NCBI GenBank assembly: GCA_032690845.1
Contig: CM064417.1
Coordinates: forward strand, 14,166,501 to 14,230,500
DNA: 64,000 nt
Source: Eleusine coracana subsp. coracana
Taxonomy: Eukaryota > Streptophyta > Magnoliopsida > Poales > Poaceae
Direction of reading: 5' to 3'
This document shows, in pieces, positions 1-11,399 of the stretch. Under the pieces are notes generated by a model. That model worked only from the letters and a program-made list of their open reading frames with translations, searched no databases and was not told the origin of the DNA. The first letter of the stretch is position 1. Each line of letters starts with the position of its first letter. Both the position numbers and the translations under genes were made by a program.

Positions 1-912
1 CGAGTGATCGGGACAGAGTATTTATTTCCCCCGAGTTTGACATTAAGCTTCCCCTTGGTCGGAGCATCGGAGAAGATTTTCTCAATTGGATGCCCGATAA
101 GTATGTCAAAGTTTGGGACTTTAAACACATAAAATCAAGGAGTGCATCAATGCCTTCATGCCATATAGACACTTCTCGCAAAGTTTCGTATCCTTCTAGA
201 ATGGGTCTAGAGGAACACTTAAGGAATTTGCGGGTCGGTGCCATGGGTAAATCACCCAAGATGGCAAAAGCGCAAGCATCCGAAATGATGTTGGCACCGA
301 TAGTGGGACAGTAAAGAATGTCCACCTTGGCTCTTCTAATGCAGCAGGACAGAGTCGAGGTTGGCTCGCGTATCTGGATTGGGTCCAAGGATAGCTCGAT
401 TCTCTCGACCAATCACTGCTCATAATAGCCGACGACACTTTTACCATCTCGAGGTGGAATGCTTCCTCATTAGGGTCAGGGGCTGAGTCTAATGCTGGTG
501 GCATCTTATGATAGCTATAATTTGTGGATTTCCCATAATCTTCAAAAAGATCGTCCTCTAATTGAAAAGGGAGCTCAAAGGTTGAAATGTTTCTTCCTCC
601 GCTACCCCTGGTTCGGTTGAGGTTTCACTAGACAAATCATCGGATAGGCAAATTCTAGGCTTAGGTTCGACTGGTGAGGTGGCCTCAATGCTCAATGTTG
701 CTTCCTCCTGGAGGGGTGTTCTACAGTTGGTTAGGAAAGAAGTAATATCTAGGATAAGGTCTAAGACAACTCTTCCTTCCTCGGGCGTCTTGTGAACGAA
801 TGAACCTCCGGCGGTGACGTCGAGATACAGGGCAGACTCCTTGCTCAAACCCAGGCAAAAGTGTTGAAGCAACACGTGGTCGGGTAGAGACAAGTCTGGG
901 CCAAAATAGGTT
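1..912 (-). pseudogene. Decayed gag/protease of a Ty3-type retrotransposon
   Basis: Minus-strand translation gives an open stretch at 558-893 containing LPDHVLLQHFCLGLSKES and a following TAGGSFVHKTPEEGR segment. This pattern is typical of the gag C-terminal part in grass Ty3 (Athila-like or unclassified) elements. Further downstream on the same strand, at about 180-310, a different frame reads as the retroelement aspartic-protease-like region (GANIISDACAFAILGD, then a serine/proline-rich loop). The two parts lie in different frames with stops between them, so this is a pseudogene. The match breaks off at about 912, where the sequence changes character. The element continues beyond the left edge of the window. 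Lineage assignment is from memory of the family; moderate confidence. Confidence 0.55.
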
Positions 913-2460
913 AACGTGGTAAACCTGGCCTAGGCCCTCTCCTATAAATACTAGGCCCTCTCCCATGTCCTCTCACCCCCCCCCCCCCCCTAAACCCTCA
1001 CCACGCCGCCAGGCTGCCGCTATGCCTCACTGCTCTCACGTCCAGCCACATTGCTGAAGATTGGCATTGGCGTACCCGACGATCTAGCCACCCAAATGCC
1101 ATGATATTGCACCAGATCGTGCTCCTTGTTATTACACACGATCCTCCAGAGCAGATCCACCATATCATCAACAGATTGGGAGATCTCCTCATCGCCATGC
1201 CAGCTGTCCTGCTCCTGGACGCATTCATCTTGTGCACCAGGTTTGTTCTTCGCATTCCCCATTGATCTACTGCCTTTTCATCCATGCCATCTGTGTCATA
1301 TCGTGTTCCACCATGTATTATAGATGTCCACAGGAGGATGCGCTCAGATCCTTTCCGAACAAGCCAGAACGCCGTCATGAACCTCGCCCTTACAAACACT
1401 GTCACCAGATCAGTAGATGTTCACTCGCGTTCCCGGAGATCCACCCATCCAAATACCGCCAACGTTTATATAGAGGTGCGCCCAGATGTCCTCTACAACA
1501 TATCCAAAAAGCAGCACCATTGGATGTTGTATGCCTCCGGGATCTGCATCGCAATGGCAGCTGCTCCCTGATCTTGGCGAATCCAGCACGCGCGATGGTA
1601 AAACCATCACCTTTCCTCCCAGTCCAGAGATGTTCTTGATACAAGCAACACTCCTAATTGTGTTCCAGGATCTTGTGATCATCTCCACCACATGGTTCTC
1701 CAAGAACGACCATGGTGCAATGAGGAACGCGATCCGTGCTCGATCTGCCGCTGGACGACCTCAGCATGATGCAGCCAATTGATCTCCAGTATAGTTGATT
1801 TATGATCCAATTCACCTTGCGTTTCACATGTCCCACATGACTAAAAATATTTATGTGCAAATTATTCCTTAAGAACCAGAGCCAATCATTGGAAACGCGC
1901 ACATATGTTTTACACTGTCTGTGTGCAGCTGCAATCCTTGCAACTTTACATATCTTTTGATCCACAACCCCGATTTAGATAATTCTTCCACCTACATTAT
2001 TGTATCCAAATAAACTAGCTAATTGCAACCTTTGTTCAACCAAACCTAATTGTACCATACCTTTCATTGTATATTTATTGTGTGTATGTTTTGTATGTCT
2101 TGCGCGAATAGGATTTCTACGCACGGTAATCATACGAGGATGAGGATCAAGATTTGTTATCACTGAGTAGCAACATCTAATTTCAGGCAAGTGTCCTTGA
2201 TGCATTTTGATCCTATTATGAATGTTTATTGTAGGATTGCATGCTTCTGTCAAATGAATGGGTACCTATTGTTAGGGTTTACTAGTATTGCTTTATCTTT
2301 TCCTTGTCGCCTTGAACTAGAGGTTTAATTAGCTATGGGTAGACATGCTTAGTTGCTTATTGGATTGTTGGGTTCAATTAATTTTTACTAATGAAGAATG
2401 TCATATTGGGGATATTTGGGTAATTCTTTTAGCAACATGGACTTAGGGATCCCAACAAGC
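912..2460. other. Unclassified region with overlapping short frames
   Basis: No retrotransposon domain is recognised here. A TATA-like box, a 15-base C run and a CCTAAACCCTCACC-type leader lie at the left end. From 1000 to 1780 several frames on both strands stay open for 60 to 135 codons, which reflects locally balanced GC rather than one clear gene. None of those translations resembles a family I know. From 1800 to 2280 the sequence is AT-richer and non-coding. It could be a captured gene fragment in a transposon, or the remains of an LTR. I cannot decide between these. Confidence 0.3.
942..950 (+). promoter_or_regulatory. TATA-like box
   Basis: CTATAAATA sits about 25 bases before the C run and about 70 bases before the first ATG (1021). 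The spacing would suit a plant core promoter. No coding gene can be linked to it, so this is sequence resemblance only. Confidence 0.3.
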
Positions 2461-3507
2461 TGGATGGAATGGATGTGGTGCCGTTGGCACATTTTGGGTG
2501 GTGGTATGCTTGTTGTAGATCCTAGGAACCGGTTCTTAGAGCGGTAACCCAGGACAACAGTGCCATCACAAGGCTGCTATGGAACAGCTTGGCTGATTAA
2601 TTAGGAGTTCTCGCAGTGTTGGTGCAGCATTTGGTGGAGCGGGGAATGGAAGTCAAGAGGACTGTCCTTGTATCTGAATGGCTCAAGAGGGGGCTCCTGG
2701 GATGATGAGCTGCTTTTTGATGGGCTATCACTTATGGACGGGAGTGGAACCTTAGTGGCTAGCATGTACTGGGAGACCCTTTGTAAAAGCCTCATAGTGA
2801 TATCCTGGCCTCACACCTAAGGAAGTGTGCTAGTGCTTCGCTGGCATGGCAACATGGAGACTCTAGTCCACCTGGCAACAGGGGACGAAATCACGACTTG
2901 TGGGTAAAGGGGTACAACCTCTGCAGAGTGTAAACCTATCATGATAGCCGTGCTCACGGTCACGAGCAGCCTGGAATCCTCACAAGATTAGTTGTTTATG
3001 GGATGGAATGGTTGGTATCGGTGGTTTGGATTGGACTTGGCTTGGATAGGACCCCGTGGTTCGATGGTTGGGATGACCTCACCTAGTAATTAGGATGCTT
3101 AGGAAACTAAAAGCTCATGCAATAAACCACATTAAGCCTTTCTTCTCTATAGCCCCATGATATCTTTTCCCTCACTTGCTGAGTACGACATGTACTCACT
3201 CTTGCTATAACCCATATTGCTGCTCAGCTATAGGAGAAGGATGGTATAACCATGAAGACAATGAAGGGGACTAGGCATGCGGTCTTCCGGTCGACTTCCT
3301 GTGGGAGCTGAAGGACGTCAACGCTTAGTTATTCGACTGCAATGTAATCTTTTACTTTTGACCTACGAGTCACCTTTGTAATAATGTAATCGATTTAATA
3401 AAGATATTGTTCTTTTATCACAATAATTGTCCTGTGTACGTGAAAACTTGATCCTGGGCACGCATACAGATGCATTTGGTTTCGGTTGTTGGAACCGGAT
3501 GTGACAG
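2460..3507 (+). repeat. LTR fragment of a Ty3/gypsy element, 3' part
   Basis: The stretch carries blocks I associate with grass Ty3/gypsy LTRs: a GGGTACAACCTCTGCAGAGTG block at 2912-2932, CACTTGCTGAGTACGACATG near 3174-3193, and a polyadenylation signal AATAAA near 3398. It ends in GGATGTGACA at 3498-3507, the expected inverted-repeat end for LTRs that start TGTGACATCC. No such start is visible upstream, so the LTR is 5'-truncated or its left part is too diverged. No flanking duplication was found. Confidence 0.5.
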
Positions 3508-3880
3508 GAATACTTACCTTACCGATATCCATAGCTATGCCTAAGTCAGGAGACGACAGGATAGCTCACCAATATGGGAACTGACTGAGTCAACTTGGCA
3601 CGCAAGGCAATTAGAGATAGACTTACTATTTTTATCCTTGTAGACTATGAGTAGGACTCTTCATGTACCCCCTACTGACCAGATATATAAGGCGGCAGGA
3701 ACCCCCCATCAAGGGACATGGGCGACATAATTTTAATTGCAATACAGAACACAGGACGTAGGGTTTTTACTTTCATCGATAGGACCCAAACCTGTATAAC
3801 TCGGCGTCTTGTGTCTTAACCATCTAGTTCTTGATCCTGAGGTAGCCCTATATATATATAGCCAAGATCAAGTCTCAATA
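3505..3880 (+). repeat. LTR of a Tat-like Ty3 element (copy 1)
   Basis: This closely resembles, in inverted orientation, the segment at 55494-55889. Shared blocks include TACCGATATCCA, TCCTTGTAGACTA, GAACACAGGACGTAGGG and a short conserved end. It carries a TATA box at 3684-3690 and the ACACAGGACGTAGGG block also seen in the Tat-1 LTR. Its left end abuts the preceding LTR end and its right end runs into CRM-2 pol at 3881. No target duplication is visible, so it is probably a rearranged solo or truncated LTR. Confidence 0.55.
3684..3690 (+). promoter_or_regulatory. TATA box in Tat-like LTR
   Basis: TATATAA lies about 80 bases upstream of the conserved ACAGGACGTAGGG block. The inverted copy near 55.7 kb has TATATAT at the equivalent place. 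Confidence 0.45.
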
Positions 3881-5843
3881 ATACTTTTCATTCATCTTTT
3901 CAATGCTAAGTCTAGTCGGCTCATGCAGTTGCAAAATAAATTTTTCTTCAAAATAGCTCTCAACATAGGGCCCAAAGTGTGGTTCACCATCTCAGTTTGC
4001 CCATCAGTTTGTGGGTGACAAGTTGTAGAAAACAACAACTTGGTACCCAACTTATTCCAAAGTGTGCGCCAAAAGTGACTCAAGAATTTTGCATCACGAT
4101 CTAAAACAATAGTAGAAGGCATACCATGCAAACGTACAATTTCTTTCAAAAAGAGGTCAGGAATATAACTAGCATCATCAGTCTTATGACATGGTAGAAA
4201 GTGTGCCATCTTAGAAAAATGATCCACAACAACAAAAATGCTATCACTCCCCCTCTTAGTCCTAGGCAGTCCTAAAACAAAATCCATAGAAATATCCGCC
4301 CAAGGAATAAAAGAAACAGGAAGTGGCATGTATATACCCTGTGGATTCAAACGAGACTTAGCTTTTTGACATGTAGTGTAGCAAGCAACAAAATGCTCAA
4401 CATCTTTCCTCATCCTTGGCCAAAAGAAATATGTGGCCAAAATATCCTCTGTCTTCTTAGCAGCAAAGTGACCCATCAATCCACCTCCATGCGCATCATG
4501 CAACAACAAATGACGAACAGAACCAACTGGAATGCATAGGTAGTTAGCTCTAAACAAGAATCCATCATTCAACACAAATTTGTTCCAAGCACGACCTTCT
4601 TTACATTACAGCAATACATCCTTAAAATCAACATCATCAGCATACTGTTCTTTAATTATCTCAAGTCCAAAAATTCTACAATTAAGTTGAGACAACAAAG
4701 TATAGCGCCTAGATAAAGCCTCAGCAATCACATTATCCTTCCCTTTCTTATGTTTAATAATATAAGGAGAAGACTCAATAAACTCAACCTATTTAGCATG
4801 TCTACGGTTCAAATTGCATTGTGAGCGAATATACTTAAGTGATTAATGCTCAGAATGAATAACAAATTCTTTGGACAACAAATAATGATGCCACATCTCT
4901 AAGGAACGTACAAGAGCATATAATTCCTTACCATAAGTGGAGTAATTCAAAACAGGCCTAGTAATTTTTCGCTAAAGTATGCAACAGGTTTACCATATCG
5001 CATCAAAACACCACCAATGCCTATACCACTAGCATCATATTCAAGTTAAAATGTCTTATCAAAATTTGGAAGTTGCAGCAATGGTGCATGCGTCAGCTTG
5101 TCCTTCAAATCATCAAAGGACTCATGATGTACCTTATCCGAATGAAAGTCAATGTCCTTCTTTATCAACTCATGCAATGGTGCAGCGATGGTGCTGAAAT
5201 CTTTAACAAAGCAACGGTAGAAACCTGCAAGACCAAGAAAACTCTACACCTGTGTGATAGTCTTTGGTACTGGCCAGCGTTTTATGGCTTCAATCTTTGC
5301 CTCAGCCACCTTAATTCCCTGTGGAGTCACAACATAGCCAAAAAAAGAGACTCGATCCGTTGAAAAGGTGCACTTCTCAAGGTTACCAAATAAATGTGCA
5401 CCTCCCAAAGCATCAAAAACAGCACGTAAATGATTCATATATTTATCCATTGACTTGCTATAAATCAAGATATCATCAAAGTAAACTATCACAAATTTGC
5501 CAATAAAAGCTCTTAAAACCTCATTCATCAAACGCATGAAAGTACTAGGTGCATTAGTTAAACCAAAACGCATTACTAACCACTCATACAACCCGAATTT
5601 GGTTTTCAAAGCTTTTTTCCATTCATCTCCAAGTTTTATTCATCTCCAACTATGCAAATAAATTTTAGTAAAAGTTATAGAACCACATAACTCATCAAGC
5701 ATGTGGTCTAACCTAGGAATAGGATGACCATACCTAATACTAATGTTATTAATGTCTCTACAATCTACACACATATGCCAAGTACCATCTTTTTTAGGAA
5801 CCAAAAGTACCGAAATAACACAAGGACTAAGTGATTGACGAAC
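3881..5843 (-). pseudogene. CRM-2 pol, downstream part: RT, RNase H, integrase
   Basis: This is the C-terminal two thirds of a CRM-type polyprotein, read leftwards. Reverse transcriptase begins at 5843 with VRQSLSPC and continues at 5244-5609, where the catalytic YFDD box (IVYFDDILIYSKS) is intact. RNase H at about 4610-5240 is full of stops. Integrase at 3892-4575 keeps the CxxC zinc finger, the core and HPQTDGQTEMVNH with its catalytic glutamate. After KKN an internal deletion of roughly 200 bases joins to the sequence equivalent to LQMHETTRLS in another frame. The integrase C-terminus and 3' LTR are missing: the match stops at 3881 against an unrelated LTR. The upstream part of the same element is at 13512-13915. 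Confidence 0.8.
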
Positions 5844-5848
5844 ATACC
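5844..5848. repeat. Target-site duplication of CRM-1, left
   Basis: ATACC immediately left of the TGATG terminus. It is repeated exactly at 13507-13511, just right of the other element end. Removing the insertion leaves one ATACC and brings the split RT region of CRM-2 together. Confidence 0.9.
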
Positions 5849-6753
5849 TGATGTGAACAAGGGATCTGATAAATCTTGATTTGGGCGGACGCGAAACACA
5901 AATCCATCCGGCTTCTAAACAACACATTCAGAACCCCGCAATCACAGCACAACGTCTCCTCTGGTTATCAACCGTCCAAGGATGATTGACCTCGCCGAGA
6001 AGGCTAATCCCTACATGTGAATCAAGAACACAAGCAAGAACAACGTAGAATGCAACACAATTGCAGATGTATGATTAAACTCATGATGTTGGGGTCACAC
6101 AAACCAACGAACGGCGACACTGTTTATGAACAGAATTGATCTAAGAAAAACCCGAACCCTAATGGTGCAGAGGCGACTGTATATGAAGACCCTATGATCG
6201 TGCAAGACCCTCTGGACGCGCCCCTAATTGGGCTCAACTAGATACAAAGCCCAAAGGCCAAAAATAGGCGACGCCTCACCGACACAGATTCTGGACCCTC
6301 TCTTGTTTCGATGATTCCCGATGGTTCCAGATGGATTTTGACATGAGGCTGACAACATTAGAAAGATCCTCTCCTTATCTTTCTGTGAATATGTAGAACG
6401 TCCAAATCCGAGTCCGTATGCGTCCTGGGCGACCGTTTTAGTGCAGACTAATCATGGGCCCCAAAACGGACTCTAAGTCGGTTTTGATTGGGCCTCCACT
6501 TTGGCTTCCAAGCCCTTGCTGGTCCTCCACGTTCCCAACTCCTTCTCTCATCATCTCATGGTCCTCTTCATGGTTCCTAATCATAAAATAATCATTAGGT
6601 AGCAAACTATTCTCAAAAGTAACATATAGCGAAAAACGTAGGAACGAGCTCACCTCTAAATTTAGTCGTCGTGCACGAGATCTAGTCATTGGACCTTGCA
6701 AGTCCAGAATTGGAGGAGTGTTGTGTGTATCCATAGGAGTGATGTCCTCATCA
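5849..6753 (-). repeat. CRM-1 3' LTR
   Basis: 905 bases. On the minus strand it starts TGATGAGGACATC at 6753 and ends GTTCACATCA at 5849. It includes the last ~105 codons of pol and its stop at 6438, a TATA region near 6180 and the TATTTTTGGCC block. Compared with the 5' LTR it has scattered substitutions and lacks about 20 bases near its end, so the insertion is not recent. Confidence 0.88.
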
Positions 6754-7394
6754 TCCTCCCCCTCTTGAAGTGGAGTCGTCCTCGACTCAAGCTCATCCTC
6801 TTCTCCCAAGTATGGTTTCAAATCTAAAATGTTAAAAGTAGGACTAACCTCGAACTCGGGAGGCAACTCAAGTTTGTATGCATTATCATTAATCTTCTCC
6901 ATTATTTTGAATGGACCATCATCTCTAGGCATTAGTTTAGACTTTCTCAATTCTAGAAATCTATCCTTACTCAAGTGTAACCACACTAAATCTCCTACAT
7001 CAAGCTTTACTTCCTTTCTACCTTTACTACCAGCAATTTTATACTTTTCATTCATCTTTTCAATGCTAAGTCTAGTGGTCTCATGCATTTGCAAAATAAA
7101 TTCAGCACGCTCCTTAGCATCAACATGAACTCTCTCATTAATAGGTAGAGGAAGTATATCAAGTGGAGTAACGGGATCAAAACCATATACTACCTTGAAG
7201 GGACTTACCTTGGTAGTCGAATGTGTTGCCCGATTATAAGCAAACTCAACATGATGCAAGCATTCTTCCCATTGCTTCAAATTTTTCTTCAAAATAGCTC
7301 TCAGCATTGTACCCAAAGTGCGGTTTACAACCTCAGTTTGTGGATGACAAGTTGTAGAAAATAGCAACTTTGTACCCAACTTATTCCAAAGCAT
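6438..7394 (-). pseudogene. CRM-1 integrase C-terminal half and CR-type tail
   Basis: 318 codons open. The frame starts within the integrase core (LGTKLLFSTTCHPQT) and goes on through the GPY/F-type region (KFKDRFLELRK-like, DDGPFKIMEKINDNAYKLELP) to a tail with GPMTRSRARRLNLEVSSFL. The tail lies inside the 3' LTR. Relative to CRM-2, four residues (DGQT) next to the catalytic glutamate are deleted, so HPQT is followed directly by EVVNR. A TGA at the upstream boundary separates it from the rest of integrase at 7398-7616. In CRM elements this C-terminal region is thought to direct centromere targeting. Confidence 0.8.
6754..6766 (-). promoter_or_regulatory. Polypurine tract of CRM-1
   Basis: On the minus strand AAGAGGGGGAGGA directly precedes the TGATG start of the 3' LTR, the expected primer for plus-strand DNA synthesis. 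It is still within the open pol frame (LQEGEDDEDITP). Confidence 0.85.
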
Positions 7395-7397
7395 GCG

Positions 7398-7803
7398 TCA
7401 AAAGTGACTCAAGAATTTTGCATCATGATCTGAAAAAATAGTAGAAGTCATACCATGCAAACGTACAATTCCTTTGAAAAAAAGGTCAGCAATATAACAA
7501 GCATCATCAGTTTTATGACATGGTATAAAGTGTGGCATCTTAGAAAAACGATCCACAACAACAAAAATGCTATCACTCTCCCTCTTAGTCCTAGGCAGTC
7601 CTAAAATAAAGTCCATAGAAATATCCGCTCAAGGAATAGAAGGAACAGGAAGTGGCATGTATAAATCATAGGTATTCAAGCCAGACTTAGCTTTTTCACA
7701 TGTAGTGCAGCGAGCAACAAAACGCTCAACATCTTTCCTCATGCTTGGCCAAAAGAAGTGTGTGGCCAAAATATCCTCCGTCTTCTTAGCACCAAAATGA
7801 CCC
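7398..7803 (-). pseudogene. CRM-1 integrase zinc finger and N-terminal core
   Basis: The frame at 7398-7616 reads MDFILGLPRTKRESDSIF and FVVVDRFSKMPHF, the first catalytic aspartate region of integrase. Upstream, at 7617-7803, the zinc finger (histidines then CTTCEKAK) is recognisable but broken by stops, one at the GG-MGHFGAKK join and one at ADISMDF. The histone-like DHDAKFLSHF segment holds the second catalytic aspartate just before a TGA where a tryptophan is expected. Confidence 0.75.
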
Positions 7804-7805
7804 AT

Positions 7806-8579
7806 CTATCCACCTCCATGCGCCTCCTGCAACAACAAAAAACGAACGGAACCAACTGGAATGCATAGGCAGTTATCTCTAAACAAGAAACCATTATTCA
7901 ACACAAATTTGTTCCAAGTACGATCTTCTTTACAGTGCAGCAATACATCTTTAAAATCAGTAACAACAACATATTGTTCTTTAATTGCCTCAAGTCCAAA
8001 AATTCTACAATCAATTTGAGGCAACAAAGTATATCGCTTAGATAAAGCATCAGCAATCACATTATCCTTCCCTTTCTTATGTTTAATAATATAAGAAAAA
8101 GACTCAATAAACTCAACCCATTTAGCATGTCTACGGTTCAAATTGTATTGAGAATGAATATACTTAAGTGATTCATGATCAGAATGAATAACAAATTCTT
8201 TGGGCAACAAATAATGACGTCACGTCTCTAAAGAACGTACAAGTGCATATAGTTCGTTATCATACGTGGAATAATTCAAAACAGGCCCAGTAATTTTCTC
8301 ACTAAAGTATGCAATAGGCTTACCATCTTGCATCAAAACACCACCAATGCCTGTACCACTAGCATCACATTCAAGCTCAAAAGTCTTATCAAAATTAGGT
8401 AATTGCAGCAATGGTGCATGTGTAAGTTTGTCCTTCAAAGCATCAAAAGACTCATGATGTACCTTACCCCAATGGAAGTCAATGCCCTTCTTTGTCAACT
8501 CATGCAATGGTGCAGCAATGGTGCTGAAATTTTTGACCAAGCGGCGGTAGAAACCTGCAAGACCAAGAAAACTCCTCAC
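7806..8579 (-). pseudogene. CRM-1 RNase H domain
   Basis: Two adjacent open stretches (8220-8579 and 7806-8210) make up RNase H and the start of integrase. Visible motifs are RSFLGLAGFYRRLVKNFS at the RT connection, LECDASGTGIGGVLMQ with the first catalytic aspartate, ELYALVRSLET with the glutamate, IHSDHESLKY with the third acid and NVIADALSKR at the end. One in-frame stop near 8217 breaks the domain, at the expected tryptophan of W-R/H-YYLL. Confidence 0.8.
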
Positions 8580-8635
8580 CTGTGTGATAGTTTTTGGTAC
8601 AGGCCAGCTCTTTATGGCTTCAGTCTTTGCCTCAT

Positions 8636-9442
8636 CTAGTCAATTCCCAGTGGAGTCACAACATAGCCAAAAAAAGAGACTCGATCCGTGCAAAAGGTGC
8701 ACTTCTCAAGGTTACCAAATAAACGTGTAGCTCGCAAAGCATCAAAAACAACACGTAAATAAATCATATGATCATCCATGGATTTGCTATAAATCAAGAT
8801 ACCATCAAAGTAAACAACAACAAATTTGCCAATAAAAGATCTTAAAACCTCATTCATCAAACGCATGAAAGTATTGGGTGCATTAGTTAAACCAAAAGGC
8901 GTTACTAACCACTCAAACAACCCGAATTTGGTTTTGAAAGCTGTTTTCCATTCATCTCCAAGTTTCATTCTAATTTGATGGTAGCCACTATGCAAATCAA
9001 TTGTAGTGAAAATTATAGCACCACATAACTCATCAAGCATGTCGTCTAGCCTAGGAATAGGATGACGATATCTAATAGTAATGTTATTAATGGTTCTACA
9101 ATCTACACACATACGCCAAGAACCATCTTTCTTAGGAACCAAAAGTACAAGAACAGCACAAGGACTAAGTGATTGACGAACATACCCACGATCCAAAAGG
9201 TCTTGGACTTGTCGTTGTATCTCCTTAGTCTCCTCAGGGTTGGTCCTATAAGCAGCACGGTTTGGCAAAGTAGCACCAAGAATCAAATCAATTTGATGCT
9301 CAATCCCTCTCAAAGGTGGCATTCTCGGGGGTATCTTAGCTAGGAAAACATCCTCATACTCCTGCAAAAGGTTAGTGACAGTAGGAGGCAAAGCACTAGA
9401 AGCAATATCACCAAGCGAAAACAAGGCTTGTTTGCATATCAA
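8636..9442 (-). pseudogene. CRM-1 reverse transcriptase
   Basis: 268 codons open, running from the protease-RT linker (IPPRMPPLRGIEHQIDLI) through PNRAAYRTNPEE, RQSLSPCAVLVLLVPKKDG, FTTIDLHSGYHQIRMK and TNAPNTFMRLMNEVLR to the active site. The catalytic box reads YFDG instead of YFDD (VVYFDGILIYSKS), so the second metal-binding aspartate is lost; the CRM-2 copy keeps YFDD. The frame ends at 8636 with a stop a few residues before the RNase H stretch. Confidence 0.85.
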
Positions 9443-9583
9443 AGCATAGCAAATATCATCAGCAGAAATTTCAGCAAGCTCAGATTTTGTGGTAAGACAT
9501 GAACGACCTTGTAATTTAATTCCAGCACCCTTAGAACTTGAAGAATCATTAACATTACTTGGTGTAGAATCAGAATTAACAGG

Positions 9584-9931
9584 TTACTGAATTTCAGCAG
9601 GGGTCATTGGTAACAAAGTAATTTTAGTTCCTTTATGCATAAAAGTGTACTTATTACTTTTACCATGGTGTACAACATCATAATCAAATTCCAAAGGTCT
9701 ACCCAATAAAAGTGAACATGCTTGCATGGGTACAACATCACAATCAACAGAATCCACATAGGAACCAATGGAAAAAGGAACTCTGCAAGTTTGTATTACC
9801 TTAGCTTTTCCAGAGTCATTTAACCACTGAATGTAGTATTGATGTGGATGTGGGCGTGTGATCAAATCAAGCTTCTTAACCACATCAGAACTCACCAAAT
9901 TGTTACAGCTTCCTCCATCAATGATGACACG
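9584..9931 (-). pseudogene. CRM-1 aspartic protease
   Basis: The minus frame opens near 9931 with VIIDGGSCNNLVSSDVV, where DGGS is the active-site loop of CRM-type retropepsins. It continues through LGRPLEFDYDVVHHGKSNKY, the flap/C-terminal region with the conserved LGRPW-like block. A stop at 9584 ends it before the linker to RT. Length and motif order fit the family. Confidence 0.75.
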
Positions 9932-9959
9932 TACTCGGCGGTTCTTGATGACAAAGAAA

Positions 9960-11399
9960 ATCTAGAACAAGTTATGTCGCTACATCATCTCGGGCTGCTG
10001 GATTTGTATGCTAAGCACACGCTGCACAATAATATTCATGTAGCCTATGGTATCTCCACCTACAAGGACGAGGTCACCGCTGGTGGCAGCGACATCCTCT
10101 TCCTCATCCTCCACATCGGAGGTGCTCATGTAAGCGCCATCGTCTGTTGCCACATATGCCCGCGTACTTGGGCAATCTTTCTGCACATGACCAAGACCAT
10201 GGCAGCGGTGGCACTGAATCCCTGTAGCGCATCCCGTCGAAGCAACAGAGGAGGCACTACTAGCCAGTACCTGCACAGAATTTTTACCTGAGCGCGTAGA
10301 AGGGGCAGGTACTGATCTTGGTGCTGTAGAAACAACACTAGCTCCCTTGGCAGCTTCTGGTGGTGGCGGCCAAAAAGATGGCTTGGGCAGCCCCGAAGTC
10401 CCCGTCGGCCGTGGTGGGTAGAAAGTCCTGGAATTGCTGTACTCCTCAAAAGCCTGGAAAAGTCCATGTGATTATTTCTCTGCAAGCATAGCATACTGGA
10501 AACACTGGTTAAGGGTATAAAATTCTTTATAATCAAGGATGTCCTGAATTTCTTTTCTCAGACTAGAATAAAAGCGACAAATTTGATCCTCTACTTTTTC
10601 AACCACAGCACAACGAATCAAACCCTTCTAAAGCTTACTAAAATACTCCTGAACAATTTTATCTCCTTGATCTAAATGCTGCAGTTTATTATGAATCTCT
10701 CTATAAAAAGAAGAAGGAACAAAATGATCACGCATTGCTACCTTAAGTTCTTCCCAAGTAGTAGGCAAATCAGTTTCAGCAGCTAGACCACTCTACCAAA
10801 CAATAGCAAAGTCCTTAAACTCACTAATGGCTTGTCTAACTCTATGTTGTTCAGGAATAAGGTGGGCATTAAATTTTTGTTCTACAGTCATTTCCCAATC
10901 AAGGTAAGCATCACCATCGTACTGACTCAAAAAAACAAAGGAATTGAAAACTTAATTTTAGCATACGGGTCATCTGGAGCATGGTTACCTTGTGTGCGAT
11001 GGTTGTGATTGTGGAAACCACCCATACCTTGAGGGTTACGTTGCAAACGACATCGTAACCTTGTGGTCCCTGTAGCTGACCTATCGACGGTGCCATCATC
11101 TTTAACACCGTTTCTTCATCATGATCATCTTCAACGTCGTTGTTGGTGTTGGTGTCGGTGTTGATGGTCTTGTGAGCGGTCTCCAATTCGACAACCGGAT
11201 CGGTTAACTTAGAGACTCTCTTATCCAGCCGCTCAATGCTTTCTCCCAGGTGAAGCTTGGTGACGGCGTCGGTGACGGCCCTAGTGATCGTCTCTGCCAA
11301 ATCATTCTACACCGCCTGCAAAGCCTTCTGTAGTTGACTTTGGCTCACGCACTCATCAAATTTTGAAGGTGAAGCACCCTCTCCATCGCTTCCTGACAT
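9960..11399 (-). pseudogene. CRM-1 gag
   Basis: The start is taken at the ATG at 11399 (MSGSDGEGASPSKFDE). An acidic, coiled N-terminal part follows (ESIERLDKRVSKLTDPV at 11150-11250). The gag core lies at about 10450-10900, with HLIPEQHRVRQAISEFKDF, TTWEELKVAMRDHFVPSS and DYKEFYTLNQCFQYAM-like text. A CCHC zinc knuckle (CHRCHGLGHVQKDC) sits near 10190. Several stops and at least two frameshifts break it. The order and text match CRM gag, and the zinc knuckle would bind element RNA in particles. Confidence 0.72.

Noticed and set aside
1020..1405. Minus-strand frames (135 and 80 codons) as a host gene
   Set aside because: They overlap in different frames with plus-strand frames of similar length and match no family I know, so they are not called as a gene.
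6829..7128. Plus-strand 99-codon frame opposite CRM-1 integrase
   Set aside because: Shadow of the minus-strand pol frame.
9839..10291. Plus-strand 150-codon frame opposite CRM-1 gag/protease
   Set aside because: The minus strand shows the CCHC knuckle and DGGS protease loop in the same interval, so this is a shadow.
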